A stretch of DNA of 32,060 nucleotides from positions 1 through 32,060 of the forward strand of contig CAIXRH010000034.1 of NCBI GenBank assembly GCA_903921785.1. Reading direction: 5' to 3'. This document shows, in pieces, positions 23,406-31,578 of the stretch. Both the position numbers and the translations under genes were made by a program. The number at the start of each line of letters is the position of its first letter. Within the stretch, counting starts at the first letter, position 1. Origin of the DNA: an uncultured Pseudomonadota bacterium. Lineage in GTDB: Bacteria > Myxococcota_A > UBA796 > SXON01. The notes beneath the pieces were generated by a model. That model was not told where the DNA came from and did not search any database. It saw only the letters and a program-made list of their open reading frames with translations.

Positions 23406-23414
23406 TTATCCACA
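23406..23414 (+). promoter_or_regulatory. Single DnaA-box consensus at a gene start
   Basis: TTATCCACA matches the strong DnaA box exactly and overlaps the first base of ATG 23414. TACACT (23387-23392) upstream could be a -10, without a clear -35. I saw no second box nearby, so this is not an origin. Confidence 0.35.
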
Positions 23415-23893
23415 TGCGGATGTCCGTATTCTTCGTCCTCGCCTCCCTGGCGTTTTCTTCGTCTGCCCACGCCGGCATCACCGTGAGCGTGTGGTCGCCT
23501 GGGGTGTTGTATTACGACCCCTACGACCCCGGATACGTGCCCGAGCCCCGCCCGGACTACGTGTGGGTGCCGGGCTACTACGACGAATACGGGTACTTCA
23601 TCCCCGGCTACTGGGCTCCGGTGGCGCAGAACCCGGGGTACTCCTGGGCGCCAGGCTACTGGGCGGGTCGGTCGTACCACGAGGGCTACTGGCGCTCGCC
23701 GGCGCCGGTCGGTCGGGCCTGGGTGGACGGGTACTACGTGCGGGGCCGCTACATCCAGCCGCGCCACGTACGCGAGACCGAGGTGGTGCACGTCCGGGAG
23801 CGGGTCCACCGTCGGGTGCAGAACCATGAGCAGGTGCCGCCGCAGGGCCACGCCGCGCCGCCGCCGAAGAAGCACAAGCCCGCGAAACACTGA
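23414..23893 (+). CDS. Secreted Tyr/Trp-Pro-Gly repeat protein (WXPGYW type)
   Basis: A 159-residue exported protein. MRMSVFFVLASLAFSSSAHA is a clear signal peptide with cleavage after AHA. The mature part is built of aromatic repeats: YVWVPGYYDEYGYFIPGYW, YSWAPGYWAGRSYHEGYW and WVDGYYVRGRYI. This pattern is known from YXWXPGHW/WXXGXW repeat proteins of proteobacterial envelopes, of unknown function. The C-terminus is basic and His-rich (RVHRRVQNHEQ...PPPKKHKPAKH) and could touch polyanions or peptidoglycan. A strong hairpin follows the stop. Confidence 0.78.
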   Translation: MRMSVFFVLASLAFSSSAHAGITVSVWSPGVLYYDPYDPGYVPEPRPDYVWVPGYYDEYGYFIPGYWAPVAQNPGYSWAPGYWAGRSYHEGYWRSPAPVGRAWVDGYYVRGRYIQPRHVRETEVVHVRERVHRRVQNHEQVPPQGHAAPPPKKHKPAKH

Positions 23894-23895
23894 GC

Positions 23896-23920
23896 GCGCC
23901 AGGCCCGTTCGGCCTGGCGC
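23896..23920 (+). terminator. Candidate terminator hairpin
   Basis: GCGCCAGGCC and GGCCTGGCGC form a perfect 10-bp stem with a CGTTC loop, 3 nt after the stop of the WXPGYW-repeat gene. C-rich rather than T-rich sequence follows, so it may be a non-canonical terminator. Confidence 0.55.
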
Positions 23921-23978
23921 CCCCAGGGCCGCGACGGCGGGCGCGGCGCCCCCGTCGCTGCTCGCATAGGTGGCGGCG

Positions 23979-24794
23979 ATGGTCCCCACCGGACGCATGG
24001 CGCCCACGCCCTCGGGCCACCTCCACCTCGGCAACGCCCTCGCTTTCGGCGCGGCGTGGCTCAGCGCCCGCGCGGCCGGCGGGCGGGTGCTTCTCCGCGT
24101 GGAGGACCTCGACCGGGGCCGCGCACGGGGAGAGGTGGCGCTCGCGCAGCGCGAGGACCTCCGCTGGTTGGGCCTGGAGTGGGACGAAGAGACCGCGCCG
24201 CAGTCCAGCCGCACCTACCCCCTGGACGGGATTCCGGTTTTCCGGTGTGTCTGCACCCGCGCCACGCGTCACATCCTCGGGTGTATGTGCCGGAACAAGG
24301 CGCACGACAAGGGAGCGTGGCGGTTCGATACCCCGCGCGGCCTCGTGCAGTTCGTGGACCGTGCCGCAGGGCCCCAGGCCTTCGCCCCCGATGAAGACCC
24401 GATCCTGGTGCGCGCCGACGGCGAGGCGGCCTACCCGCTGGCCGTCGTGCTGGACGACCACCGGGACGGCGTGACGGAGGTGGTGCGCGGCGGGGACCTG
24501 CTCTCGGCCACCGCGACCCAGCTCCGCCTCTACCAGGCGCTCGGGTGGACTCCACCGACCTGGCTGCACGTCGCCGTGCTCCTCGGGCACGACGGAAAGA
24601 AGCTCAGCAAGTCCCACGGGAGCACCGAGCTGCGGGCGCTGCGGGAGTCCGGGTGGACGCCGGCGCGCGTCTGGGCGACGCTCGGCCCGCTGCTCGGCGT
24701 GGATCGCCTGGACCCGGCACAGTTCACGGCGGAGCGGGTGAAGCCGGGCGAGTTTGTCGTCGCGGAGGACGGGCGGATCGTGGGGGCGGCGTGA
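23979..24794 (+). CDS. gluQ: Glutamyl-Q tRNA(Asp) synthetase
   Basis: A 271-residue class I synthetase paralogue lacking an anticodon-binding domain; GluQ attaches glutamate to queuosine at position 34 of tRNA-Asp. Signature HIGH is HLGN (H16-N19, in RMAPTPSGHLHLGNAL) and KMSKS is KLSKS (208-212). A cysteine cluster C90-x-C92...C102-x-C104 fits the GluQ zinc site. The length (271) is near E. coli GluQ (about 300) and far below full GluRS (about 470). ATG 23979 is chosen because AGGTGG at 23968-23973 is a well-placed ribosome-binding site; GTG 23970 is the alternative. The gene implies that the organism makes queuosine, although no que gene is in this window. Confidence 0.9.
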   Translation: MVPTGRMAPTPSGHLHLGNALAFGAAWLSARAAGGRVLLRVEDLDRGRARGEVALAQREDLRWLGLEWDEETAPQSSRTYPLDGIPVFRCVCTRATRHILGCMCRNKAHDKGAWRFDTPRGLVQFVDRAAGPQAFAPDEDPILVRADGEAAYPLAVVLDDHRDGVTEVVRGGDLLSATATQLRLYQALGWTPPTWLHVAVLLGHDGKKLSKSHGSTELRALRESGWTPARVWATLGPLLGVDRLDPAQFTAERVKPGEFVVAEDGRIVGAA

Positions 24795-24826
24795 GAGGGC
24801 GTGGAGCGGCCGGCGCGGGCGCGGCG

Positions 24827-24832
24827 TATACT
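24827..24832 (+). promoter_or_regulatory. -10-like hexamer for the CRTAC1-like gene (leaderless-type)
   Basis: TATACT, the closest match to the TATAAT consensus among these hexamers, lies 6 nt (CGGCCC) before GTG 24839. No clear -35 is visible. Confidence 0.5.
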
Positions 24833-24838
24833 CGGCCC

Positions 24839-26407
24839 GTGCTGCTGGGACTGCTCTGGGCGTGCGCTCCCCTCGAAGGAGGCGCAAACGAGTCTGCGGA
24901 GGCGGACACGGCCGACGCCGCGCCCGACACCGGCGCGGCGCCCGCGACCTGCGAGCCCTATACGGTCACGACGCTCGCGGAGTGGTCGGAGCTGGACCTG
25001 CCCTCGCGCGAGCCCCTCGACCACACGGTGCAGGGCGTGGCGGTGGGCGACCTCGACGGCGACGGCGACCTCGACGCGCTCGTGGCCTGGGCCGGCGGCA
25101 GCTTCGGCCTCCGCAACGACGGCGCCGGTGGCCTCTCCGTCGATCCCGCCATCCGCGCCACCAACGGCGATCTCCCCGGCTCCGAAGCCGTGGCGCTCGC
25201 CGACCTCGACGGCGACGGCGACCTCGACGCGATGCTCGGCTCCTGGTCCACCGAGGCATCGGTCTACTGGAACGACGGCACCGGCGTCTTCACCCCCGAG
25301 GTCCTCCCCGGCACCGACGTGGTGACCTACGCCATCGCCTTCGGCGACGCCGACGGCGACGGCGACCTCGACGCCTACGTCTCCGCGGCCGCGTACAACA
25401 TGACCTACGAGGAGATCGTCTCCGGCGCCCAGGTCGGCGATGGCAACCTGCTGCTCATCCAGGACGACGACCACCACTTCGCCGAGCGGGTCGGCGCGCT
25501 CCCCGAAGACACCCGCTACGGGATGACCCTGCACAGCGTGTGGTTCGACGCCGACGCCGACGGGGACCTCGATCTCTACGTGGGCAACGACGCCGGCCCC
25601 TACGTCGATGGCAACCACCTCCTGATCAACGACGGCCACGGCGACTTCACCCGCGCCGCGGACTGCGGCTGTGAGTTGGTGAACTACACGATGGGCGTGG
25701 GCGTCGGCGACGCCAACCAGGACGGCCTCCTCGACCTCTACGTGACTGACGTCGGCCCCCCCACGCTCTTGTGGAACCTCGGCGACGGCACCTTCGTGAA
25801 CGCCACGCTCAACGCGGGCGACGCCTACGTCCCCTCGAGCGAGACCAGCATGGTGAGCTGGGCCGCCGGCTTCGCCGACCTCGACGCCGACCGCGACCAG
25901 GACCTGGTCGTCACCTTCGGCCAGAGCGGAAAGAACTTCAGCGCGGCCGGGGTGCAGGCCACCGACGGGCCCGTGCAGCCCAACCAGGTGCTCCTCTCCG
26001 ACGGGGCGGGCCGCTTCGACAAGGCCGAGCCCGGGTTCGCCGACGGCCCGCGCACGCGCACCTACGCCCTGGGCGACTTCGACCGCGACGGCCGGCCCGA
26101 CCTGCTCACCGCCGGGAAATACTTCGTGCGCGTGGCGCTCAGCGGCGGCGGCTGCCCGCCGGGCGCCACCTTGCGGCTCCACGGCGCGAGCCTCGTGGGC
26201 GCGAAGATCGAGGCCGAGGTCGCCGGTGAGACCCAGACGCTCTGGCACCTGCCCTCGACCACGAGCTCGTCGAGCGCGGACGAGGTGTACCTCGGCTTCG
26301 GCGGCTACCCGTCCGCAGATCGGGTGCGCATCACGTGGCCCGGCGGCGCCACCTCCGAGCTGGAGGACGTGGCGGCGGGCACCGTGGTGGACGTGGACGC
26401 GCCCTGA
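24839..26407 (+). CDS. CRTAC1-like seven-repeat FG-GAP propeller lipoprotein with ASPIC/UnbV domain
   Basis: A 522-residue exported protein. MLLGLLWAC gives a lipobox, then a short Glu/Asp/Ala/Thr spacer. Seven FG-GAP/VCBS repeats with calcium-loop motifs (such as GDLDGDGDLDA) start near residues 71, 120, 169, 236, 289, 346 and 411, predicting one seven-bladed propeller. The C-terminal domain (RVRITWPGGATSELEDV) is an ASPIC/UnbV module, as in CRTAC1-family proteins. Start choice is open. GTG 24839 has TATACT 6 nt upstream. GTG 24791 overlaps the gluQ stop by 4 nt and gives a longer signal with Arg residues (MRGRGAAGAGAAYTRPVLLGLLWAC). Function is probably surface adhesion or ligand binding. 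It converges on a second FG-GAP gene 19 nt away. Confidence 0.85.
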   Translation: MLLGLLWACAPLEGGANESAEADTADAAPDTGAAPATCEPYTVTTLAEWSELDLPSREPLDHTVQGVAVGDLDGDGDLDALVAWAGGSFGLRNDGAGGLSVDPAIRATNGDLPGSEAVALADLDGDGDLDAMLGSWSTEASVYWNDGTGVFTPEVLPGTDVVTYAIAFGDADGDGDLDAYVSAAAYNMTYEEIVSGAQVGDGNLLLIQDDDHHFAERVGALPEDTRYGMTLHSVWFDADADGDLDLYVGNDAGPYVDGNHLLINDGHGDFTRAADCGCELVNYTMGVGVGDANQDGLLDLYVTDVGPPTLLWNLGDGTFVNATLNAGDAYVPSSETSMVSWAAGFADLDADRDQDLVVTFGQSGKNFSAAGVQATDGPVQPNQVLLSDGAGRFDKAEPGFADGPRTRTYALGDFDRDGRPDLLTAGKYFVRVALSGGGCPPGATLRLHGASLVGAKIEAEVAGETQTLWHLPSTTSSSSADEVYLGFGGYPSADRVRITWPGGATSELEDVAAGTVVDVDAP

Positions 26408-26426
26408 CCGCGCCGGCTTTCTTCGC

Positions 26427-27887
26427 CTACCGCCACCCCCCTCCCAGCACCCACGTGCCGCCCATCCCGCCGGGGAGCGCGCCCGCGGCCACGTCGGCGT
26501 AGCCGTCGTCGTCGAGGTCGCCGGCGGCGAGGGTGGCGCCGAACCCGGTCGCGGTGGCGGCGACGGTCGTCGCGTCGGGGGTGAGCGCGACCCGCCCGGC
26601 GATCGGCCCGTAGGTCACGGAGACCGAGGCACCGCCACCTCCGCTCAGCCCGGGCCCGCCGAGGATCACGTCGGGGTGGGCGTCGCCGTCCACGTCGGCC
26701 ACCGCCAGCGTGGTCGACGCGCCGAGGACCGCGTCGGGGAGCTCGATCGTAGGGTCGAGGCCGTCGATGGCGACGTCGCCGGCCGGGAGGTCGCCGAGGA
26801 AGAGCACGCGGCTGGTGTCCGCGTCGAGCTGGCCGACCAGGGCGATGTCGGCGCGGCCATCGCCGTCCGTGTCGCCAGCGGCGCGGGCGGTGAAGAACGA
26901 CCAGGTCTGCGCGACGGGGGTGACTTGACGATCGGCCTGGTCCAAGGTGAACGACCCGCTCAACGGCCCATAGAACAGGCGCAGCCCGCCGAGCCAGACA
27001 TCGTCCTGGCCGTCGCCGTCCACGTCGCCCGGGCTGACCGCGCTCGACGCATACGGGTTTCCGTCTAGACTGGTGAAGGTGGCGAGCGCGTCCTCCCGGC
27101 CGAGGAACCCGTCGCTCGCGGCGTGGTGGACCTCCACGTGTCCGTATTCGTAGACGTCCCCGCTCCACGCGCCGTCCTGGCTGGTCAGCGCGATGTCGGA
27201 CCCGCCGCCGCCATCGAGGTCGCCCACGGCGCCCACCTGCTGGAGGGCGCCGGCGGACCACGTCACGCGGAGGTCGGCGTCCGGGAGGTCCAGCGTGGCG
27301 GGGAGCGGGCCACGGAAGACGAAGACGTCGTCCACCGCGACCAGAAGGTCGGCGGTCCCGTCGCCGTCGACGTCGGTGAGGGAGAGCGCACGCACCGGGT
27401 CGGCGGGCTCGGCGGAGGTGAGGTGGACGAGGGTCGGGGCGACGGCGAGGTCTACGTCCCCGCGGACCGGACCGGGGACAACCCACGCTTCGAAGCTGCC
27501 TCCGTAGGCGTAGGCGCCCAGGGCGAGGTCGTCGAGGCCGTCCCCATTCACGTCGCCGGTGGCAAGCGCGGTCGCACCTGGCGCGTCGTCGGCGCCGGGA
27601 CCGAGCACGTGAGCCGTCCAGTCCAGCAGCTCGATCTTGCCTTCAGGGGCGGAGGAGGTTGAGTCTCCGCCCGTCTCTTCGGAGTCGGCGCTGTCCTCCC
27701 CGCCCGTCTCGGAGGCGGCACCGCTGTCGCCCGTGTCGGCGTGCCCCGACTCTCCGTCGCCGCCCGTGGGGTCGTCGGTCCCGGTGTCGAAGGGGAGGTC
27801 GTTCACGGCGAGCTCGTCGCTTCCAGCCGTGGAGCAGCCGATCAGCAGGGCAACAGCGATGATCGGGGAGCCCCGGCGATGGTCCAC
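26427..27887 (-). CDS. Seven-repeat FG-GAP propeller lipoprotein
   Basis: A 486-residue exported protein. MDHRRGSPIIAVALLIGC is a standard lipoprotein signal (C18). A spacer rich in Asp, Gly, Ser and Thr (DTGTDDPTGGDGESGHADTGDSG...) of about 70 residues follows. Seven FG-GAP-like repeats then occur: GDVNGDGLDDLALG, TDVDGDGTADLLVA, GDLDGGGGSDIALT, GDVDGDGQDDVWLG, GDTDGDGRADIALV, ADVDGDAHPDVILG and GDLDDDGYADVAAG. They predict an integrin-alpha-like seven-bladed propeller with calcium loops. There is no ASPIC/UnbV domain; it ends GTWVLGGGWR. GTG 27887 is chosen because it starts the signal peptide; TACGGG lies 5 nt upstream. It is divergent from the sigma-54 regulator gene. Confidence 0.85.
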   Translation of the reverse strand: MDHRRGSPIIAVALLIGCSTAGSDELAVNDLPFDTGTDDPTGGDGESGHADTGDSGAASETGGEDSADSEETGGDSTSSAPEGKIELLDWTAHVLGPGADDAPGATALATGDVNGDGLDDLALGAYAYGGSFEAWVVPGPVRGDVDLAVAPTLVHLTSAEPADPVRALSLTDVDGDGTADLLVAVDDVFVFRGPLPATLDLPDADLRVTWSAGALQQVGAVGDLDGGGGSDIALTSQDGAWSGDVYEYGHVEVHHAASDGFLGREDALATFTSLDGNPYASSAVSPGDVDGDGQDDVWLGGLRLFYGPLSGSFTLDQADRQVTPVAQTWSFFTARAAGDTDGDGRADIALVGQLDADTSRVLFLGDLPAGDVAIDGLDPTIELPDAVLGASTTLAVADVDGDAHPDVILGGPGLSGGGGASVSVTYGPIAGRVALTPDATTVAATATGFGATLAAGDLDDDGYADVAAGALPGGMGGTWVLGGGWR

Positions 27888-27979
27888 GCCCGCCCGTATC
27901 CGTGTGGGGCCCCCGTCACCCGTTGTCGTCAAGATGGCCGGACTCTTGCCACTCTGGCGGCGAAGTGCCACAATGGCGC

Positions 27980-29332
27980 ATGCCCGTCCTCCTGGTCGTT
28001 GACGACGAAGAGCCGAACCGGCTCGCCCTTGAGCGGATCTTCGCCCGCGAAGGCTACGATGTACGCGCCGCGGCCGATGGGCGCAGCGCCCTGGAACACC
28101 TGCGCGACGGCGCCGTCGGCGTGGTGCTCACCGACCTGAAGATGCCCGGGATGACCGGTCTGGAGCTGCTGCGGGCCACCCGGCAGATCTCCCCGGAGAC
28201 CCAGGTGATCGTGGTCACCGCGTATGGCTCGGTGGAGACGGCGGTCGAGGCCATGAAGGAGGGCGCCTACGACTTCGTGACCAAGCCGCTGCGGAAGGAC
28301 GCGGTCGTGCACAGCGTGCAGAAGGCGCTGGAGAAGCACGAGCTCGTTCGGGAGAACCTCCGGTTGCGGGCGCAGATCGCCCAGGTCTCCCGCACGGAGA
28401 TGGTGGGGCAGGCAGCGGCGATGCGGGCGCTTTTGGAGGAGGCCGGGCAGGTCGCGCCGTCGATGGCCAACGTGCTCGTCACCGGCGAGAGCGGCACCGG
28501 AAAGGGGCTTCTGGCGCGGTGGATCCACGAGATGAGCCCGCGGCGGGAGCGGCGGCTGGTCACGGTGAACTGCGGCGCGATCCCCGAGGCGCTTTTGGAG
28601 AGCGAGCTCTTCGGCTACGAGCCGGGCGCGTTCACCGGGGCGCAGGGGCGAAAAGAAGGCCGGTTCGACCTTGCGGCCGGCGGCACGCTGTTCCTGGACG
28701 AGATCACCGAGATGCCGCCACTGCTCCAGGTGAAGCTCCTGCGGGTGCTGCAGGACGGCGAATACGAACGGCTCGGTGGCACCCGCACGCTCCGCGCCGA
28801 CGTGCGGGTGATCGCCGCGACCAACCGGGACCCCGTGAAGGCGGTCGCCGAAGGGCGGCTCCGGGAAGACCTGTATTACCGCCTCCAGGTGATCCCCCTC
28901 CACGTGCCCGCGCTTCGGGAGCGTCGCGAGGACGTGGCCCTGCTCGCCCGCCACTTCGTCGCCAACCACGCCGCGCGGCACGGGCGGCAGATCGTCGGCA
29001 TCGAGAGCGAGGCGATCGCGGCGTTGGAGCGGCATGCGTGGCCCGGCAACGTCCGGGAGCTCGAGAACACGCTGGAGCGCGCCGTGGTGCTCGCGCGCGG
29101 CGACACGGTCACGCTGCTCGACTTGCCGGCCGCGCTGCGGGGAGGGACCGGCGCCGCCGAATCCGGTTGGCTGACCTTCACCGTAGGCACGCCGCTGGGG
29201 CAGGTGGAACGCCGGATGATCGAGGCCACCCTCCGGCAGTGCAGCGGCGACCGCAGCCTCGCCGCCAACCTCCTCGGCATCAGCGCCCGCAGTATCTACC
29301 GGCGGGAAGCGGAGTGGCGGGGGGACGAATAG
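27980..29332 (+). CDS. NtrC-family sigma-54-dependent response regulator
   Basis: A 450-residue three-domain regulator. The receiver (1-118) has D8/D9, phospho-acceptor D52, T80 and K102. The AAA+ domain (about 140-375) has Walker A GESGTGKG (169-176), the sigma-54 contact loop GAFTGA (216-221), Walker B GGTLFLDE (234-241) and an arginine-finger region (LREDLYYRL). The C-terminal Fis-type helix-turn-helix is [22 protein letters not shown]. All elements needed to activate sigma-54 RNA polymerase are intact. No cognate kinase gene is visible. The SIMPL lipoprotein gene follows after 25 nt, probably in the same transcript, and a sigma-54 promoter lies about 1 kb further on. CACAAT is 5 nt before the ATG, a near match to the leaderless pattern. 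Confidence 0.93.
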   Translation: MPVLLVVDDEEPNRLALERIFAREGYDVRAAADGRSALEHLRDGAVGVVLTDLKMPGMTGLELLRATRQISPETQVIVVTAYGSVETAVEAMKEGAYDFVTKPLRKDAVVHSVQKALEKHELVRENLRLRAQIAQVSRTEMVGQAAAMRALLEEAGQVAPSMANVLVTGESGTGKGLLARWIHEMSPRRERRLVTVNCGAIPEALLESELFGYEPGAFTGAQGRKEGRFDLAAGGTLFLDEITEMPPLLQVKLLRVLQDGEYERLGGTRTLRADVRVIAATNRDPVKAVAEGRLREDLYYRLQVIPLHVPALRERREDVALLARHFVANHAARHGRQIVGIESEAIAALERHAWPGNVRELENTLERAVVLARGDTVTLLDLPAALRGGTGAAESGWLTFTVGTPLGQVERRMIEATLRQCSGDRSLAANLLGISARSIYRREAEWRGDE

Positions 29333-29357
29333 GGAGGGACGAAGCCGGAGCTGCCCC

Positions 29358-30053
29358 ATGGCCCACGTCCTCCTCCTCCTCGCCGCCTGCTGTCCGCCCC
29401 CGCCGTCCGCGCCTGGGGCTGACGCGCCGCCCCGCGAGGTGAGCGTCACCGCGACCTCCCGGCTCAACGTGGCGCCCGACGAAGCCACCCTCTCGCTGAC
29501 GTTCTCCGCTACCGCCGCCACGATGAAGCGCTCCCACGCCGACTCCGCCAAGGCGGTGGAGACGTTCACGGCCGCCGTCACCGCGCTCGGCGTGCCGAAG
29601 GAGTCCATCGAGCTGGCCAGCACCACCGACGACCCCAACTATCGGTGGGATGGAACCCAGAAGATCACCGGCTACACCAGCAGCACCCGGCTCGCGGTGA
29701 AGACCGCCGACTTCGAGAAGGTGGCCGACATCGTGGACACCGCGGTGCAGGCCGGCGTCACCGCGGTGGACGTGGACTACCACTCCACGACCATGCCCGA
29801 ACACAAGAAAAAGGCGCGGGAGATGGCGATCGCAGCGGCGAAGGAGAAGGCCGCGCAGCTCGCCGAGGGGATGGGCGCGAAGCTGGGCCAGGTGCGCACA
29901 GTCTCGGAGGGCACCACGTGGGGAGGCGGCTACCGCACCTTCAACAACGTGGCGCAGACCGAGGCTTCCGAGGCCCCGCCCGACGACGGACCCATCGCCC
30001 CGGGGACCACCCCGCTGGAGCTCTCGGTCTCGGCGACCTTCGCGCTGGAGTAG
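29358..30053 (+). CDS. SIMPL-domain (DUF541) lipoprotein
   Basis: A 231-residue exported protein. MAHVLLLLAAC ends in a lipobox Cys at 11 (a second Cys at 12) followed by a Pro-rich linker. The body is a SIMPL/DUF541 domain: REVSVTATSRLNVAPDEATLSLTFSATA near 26-53, the typical SIELASTTDDPNYRW, TGYTSSTRLAVKTADFEKVADIVDTAVQAG, and the long helix EMAIAAAKEKAAQLAEGMGAKLGQV. Family members include bacterial periplasmic proteins linked to oxidative stress (YggE) and BP26. GGAG in the upstream 12 nt may serve as a ribosome-binding site. It lies 25 nt after the sigma-54 regulator gene. Confidence 0.88.
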   Translation: MAHVLLLLAACCPPPPSAPGADAPPREVSVTATSRLNVAPDEATLSLTFSATAATMKRSHADSAKAVETFTAAVTALGVPKESIELASTTDDPNYRWDGTQKITGYTSSTRLAVKTADFEKVADIVDTAVQAGVTAVDVDYHSTTMPEHKKKAREMAIAAAKEKAAQLAEGMGAKLGQVRTVSEGTTWGGGYRTFNNVAQTEASEAPPDDGPIAPGTTPLELSVSATFALE

Positions 30054-30240
30054 GGCTACACCGCCAGTCCTTTGCGTCGGTTGACCGAAGAACCCCCACC
30101 TCTCTGGGCGACGCGCCAGGCCCGGGCTCGGTAGGGAGCATTGGCTGGACGTGCGTCGCGGCGCGGTGGAAGCGCTGACGGGAGGCGGGCGCCGACGCCC
30201 CGCCGGAGCTTGCGGTCACGGCGTCCTTCGGAATGGAGTG

Positions 30241-30255
30241 CCGGGCGGCGCCCGG
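30241..30255. promoter_or_regulatory. Dyad 1 upstream of the sigma-54 promoter
   Basis: CCGGGCG-G-CGCCCGG is a perfect 7+1+7 inverted repeat centred about 109 nt upstream of the predicted transcription start. It could be an enhancer site for the sigma-54 activator. Confidence 0.4.
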
Positions 30256-30272
30256 ACGGATTCACGGACTCT

Positions 30273-30287
30273 CCGCGGATTCCGCGG
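30273..30287. promoter_or_regulatory. Dyad 2 upstream of the sigma-54 promoter
   Basis: CCGCGG-ATT-CCGCGG is symmetric with a 3-nt centre, about 77 nt upstream of the predicted start. Its centre lies 32 bp (about three helical turns) from dyad 1, so both would face the same side of the DNA. Confidence 0.4.
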
Positions 30288-30330
30288 CCTGTCCGCCGGG
30301 CACCCTACGGTTGAAAGGGCATTATTTCCC

Positions 30331-30346
30331 TGGCACGCTGTGTGCT
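30331..30346 (+). promoter_or_regulatory. Sigma-54 (-24/-12) promoter
   Basis: TGGCACGCTGTGTGCT matches the consensus TGGCACG-N4-TTGCW at every fixed position except one (G for the first T of TTGC). The -24 GG and -12 GC have the required spacing. The start would be near 30357, 5-6 nt before the ATG at 30363. Confidence 0.75.
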
Positions 30347-30362
30347 TTGCCTTCTCGTACCC

Positions 30363-31577
30363 ATGAAACGATCCTCGATGCTTCCGTGCGTCACCGCCCT
30401 GGTCCTGGGCGGCGCGACGTTCCCCGCCCTGGCTGACACCCCCAACTGCGCCGACATCGCCGGCGGCGCACCCATCGTGTACGGCTCCGGCGGGAGCTCG
30501 CAACGCGACCTCATCGGCAAGGCTGCCGTCGAACTGGAGAACGGTGACCACCCCCTCTACGTGGTCTACCAAGACTCCGGGGGCGCGTGCGCTGGCATCA
30601 ACGCGCTCACCGCGCTCGGGCCCACCGCCATCACGGGCACGGCGTACTACTGGCCGGCCGACACCGGCACCAAGACCTCCTGCAACCTGTCGTTCTCCGG
30701 GGACGAGGTTCAGTTCGCGGTCATGGGCGTCTCCCCCTTGCTCTGTCCGCTCATCACGGACGCGTCGCTGGTGGAGGGCATCCATGACCTGAGCGGGCCG
30801 ATCTCGGCGTACGTCCCCATCGTTCCGCTCGCCTCCACCCAACAGTCCATCAGCGCCGCCGCGTTCTACCTGGTCTACGGCCTTGGGCCGGCGGCGGGCA
30901 TCGCGCCGTGGACCAACCCGGACGCCGCGTACCTCCAGCGCCGGGACGAAAACTCCGCCGCCCAGATCATCTTCTCGGCGGCCACCGGGCTGCCGGTCAA
31001 CAAGTACCAAGGCACGGACGCCGGCAGCAACACGACGATGGTCGCGAACCTGACCGCGTTGCCGGACCCCGAGGCGGGCCTTGGGTTCGTCTCCACGGAC
31101 GTGGCCGACGTGAATCGCGACAAGGTGCACACGCTCGCGTGGCGGCAGACCGGCCAGGAGGTGGCGCGGTGGCCCGATTCGTCCTCGACGACGTTTGACA
31201 AGGCCAACGTGCGGGATGGCGCCTACCACCTGTGGAATCCCATTCACTTCTTCGGGTTGGCTGGCGCGGGGGGGCCCGACAGTTGGGACAACCCCGAGGT
31301 GCAGGCCCTCGTGGAGTACCTCGCGGGCGCCTCCACACCCGCCGGGGTGGAGAAGAGCATCGACAGCATCGCGATCGCCAACCACAACATCCCCGTCTGC
31401 GCGATGCACGTGGCCCGGGAAGGGGACCTCGGGCCCGAGTACGCCGCCCCGCCGGAGGCGCCGTGCGACTGTCTGTTCGACTACTCCACCTCGGGAACCA
31501 CGACCTGCGACGCCTGTGACGACGCCAACCCCTGCGCCGCCGGCACCTGCCGCGCCGGCTTCTGTGAGGCTTACTGA
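30363..31577 (+). CDS. PstS-like secreted substrate-binding protein with Cys-rich tail
   Basis: A 404-residue exported protein. MKRSSMLPCVTALVLGGATFPALA is a signal peptide. The body resembles a type 2 periplasmic binding fold of the phosphate-binding (PstS) kind: GSGGSSQRDLIGKAA early on, DEVQFAVMGVSPLLCPLI, a TDAGSNTTM loop, and EAGLGFVSTDVAD. The similarity is distant, and the ligand might not be phosphate. The last 40 residues hold seven cysteines (APCDCLFDY...TTTCDACDDANPCAAGTC), a small disulphide-rich module not found in classical PstS. It is preceded by a sigma-54 promoter and followed, 1 nt after its stop, by a small lipoprotein gene. No ABC permease or ATPase gene is visible here. 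Confidence 0.68.
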   Translation: MKRSSMLPCVTALVLGGATFPALADTPNCADIAGGAPIVYGSGGSSQRDLIGKAAVELENGDHPLYVVYQDSGGACAGINALTALGPTAITGTAYYWPADTGTKTSCNLSFSGDEVQFAVMGVSPLLCPLITDASLVEGIHDLSGPISAYVPIVPLASTQQSISAAAFYLVYGLGPAAGIAPWTNPDAAYLQRRDENSAAQIIFSAATGLPVNKYQGTDAGSNTTMVANLTALPDPEAGLGFVSTDVADVNRDKVHTLAWRQTGQEVARWPDSSSTTFDKANVRDGAYHLWNPIHFFGLAGAGGPDSWDNPEVQALVEYLAGASTPAGVEKSIDSIAIANHNIPVCAMHVAREGDLGPEYAAPPEAPCDCLFDYSTSGTTTCDACDDANPCAAGTCRAGFCEAY

Positions 31578-31578
31578 C

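Larger units (their letters stand above)
30054..30362. other. Intergenic region with sigma-54 promoter and upstream dyads
   Basis: These 309 nt hold no gene that I can support. They contain two dyads (30241-30255 and 30273-30287) and a sigma-54 promoter (30331-30346) just before the PstS-like gene. The first 180 nt are GC-rich with no feature I recognise apart from a weak resemblance around 30150-30165 to the interspersed repeat. Confidence 0.6.

Noticed and set aside
23406-23414. Replication origin suggested by the DnaA box
   Set aside because: There is only one box, no AT-rich unwinding region, and no dnaA, dnaN or gidA gene in the window.
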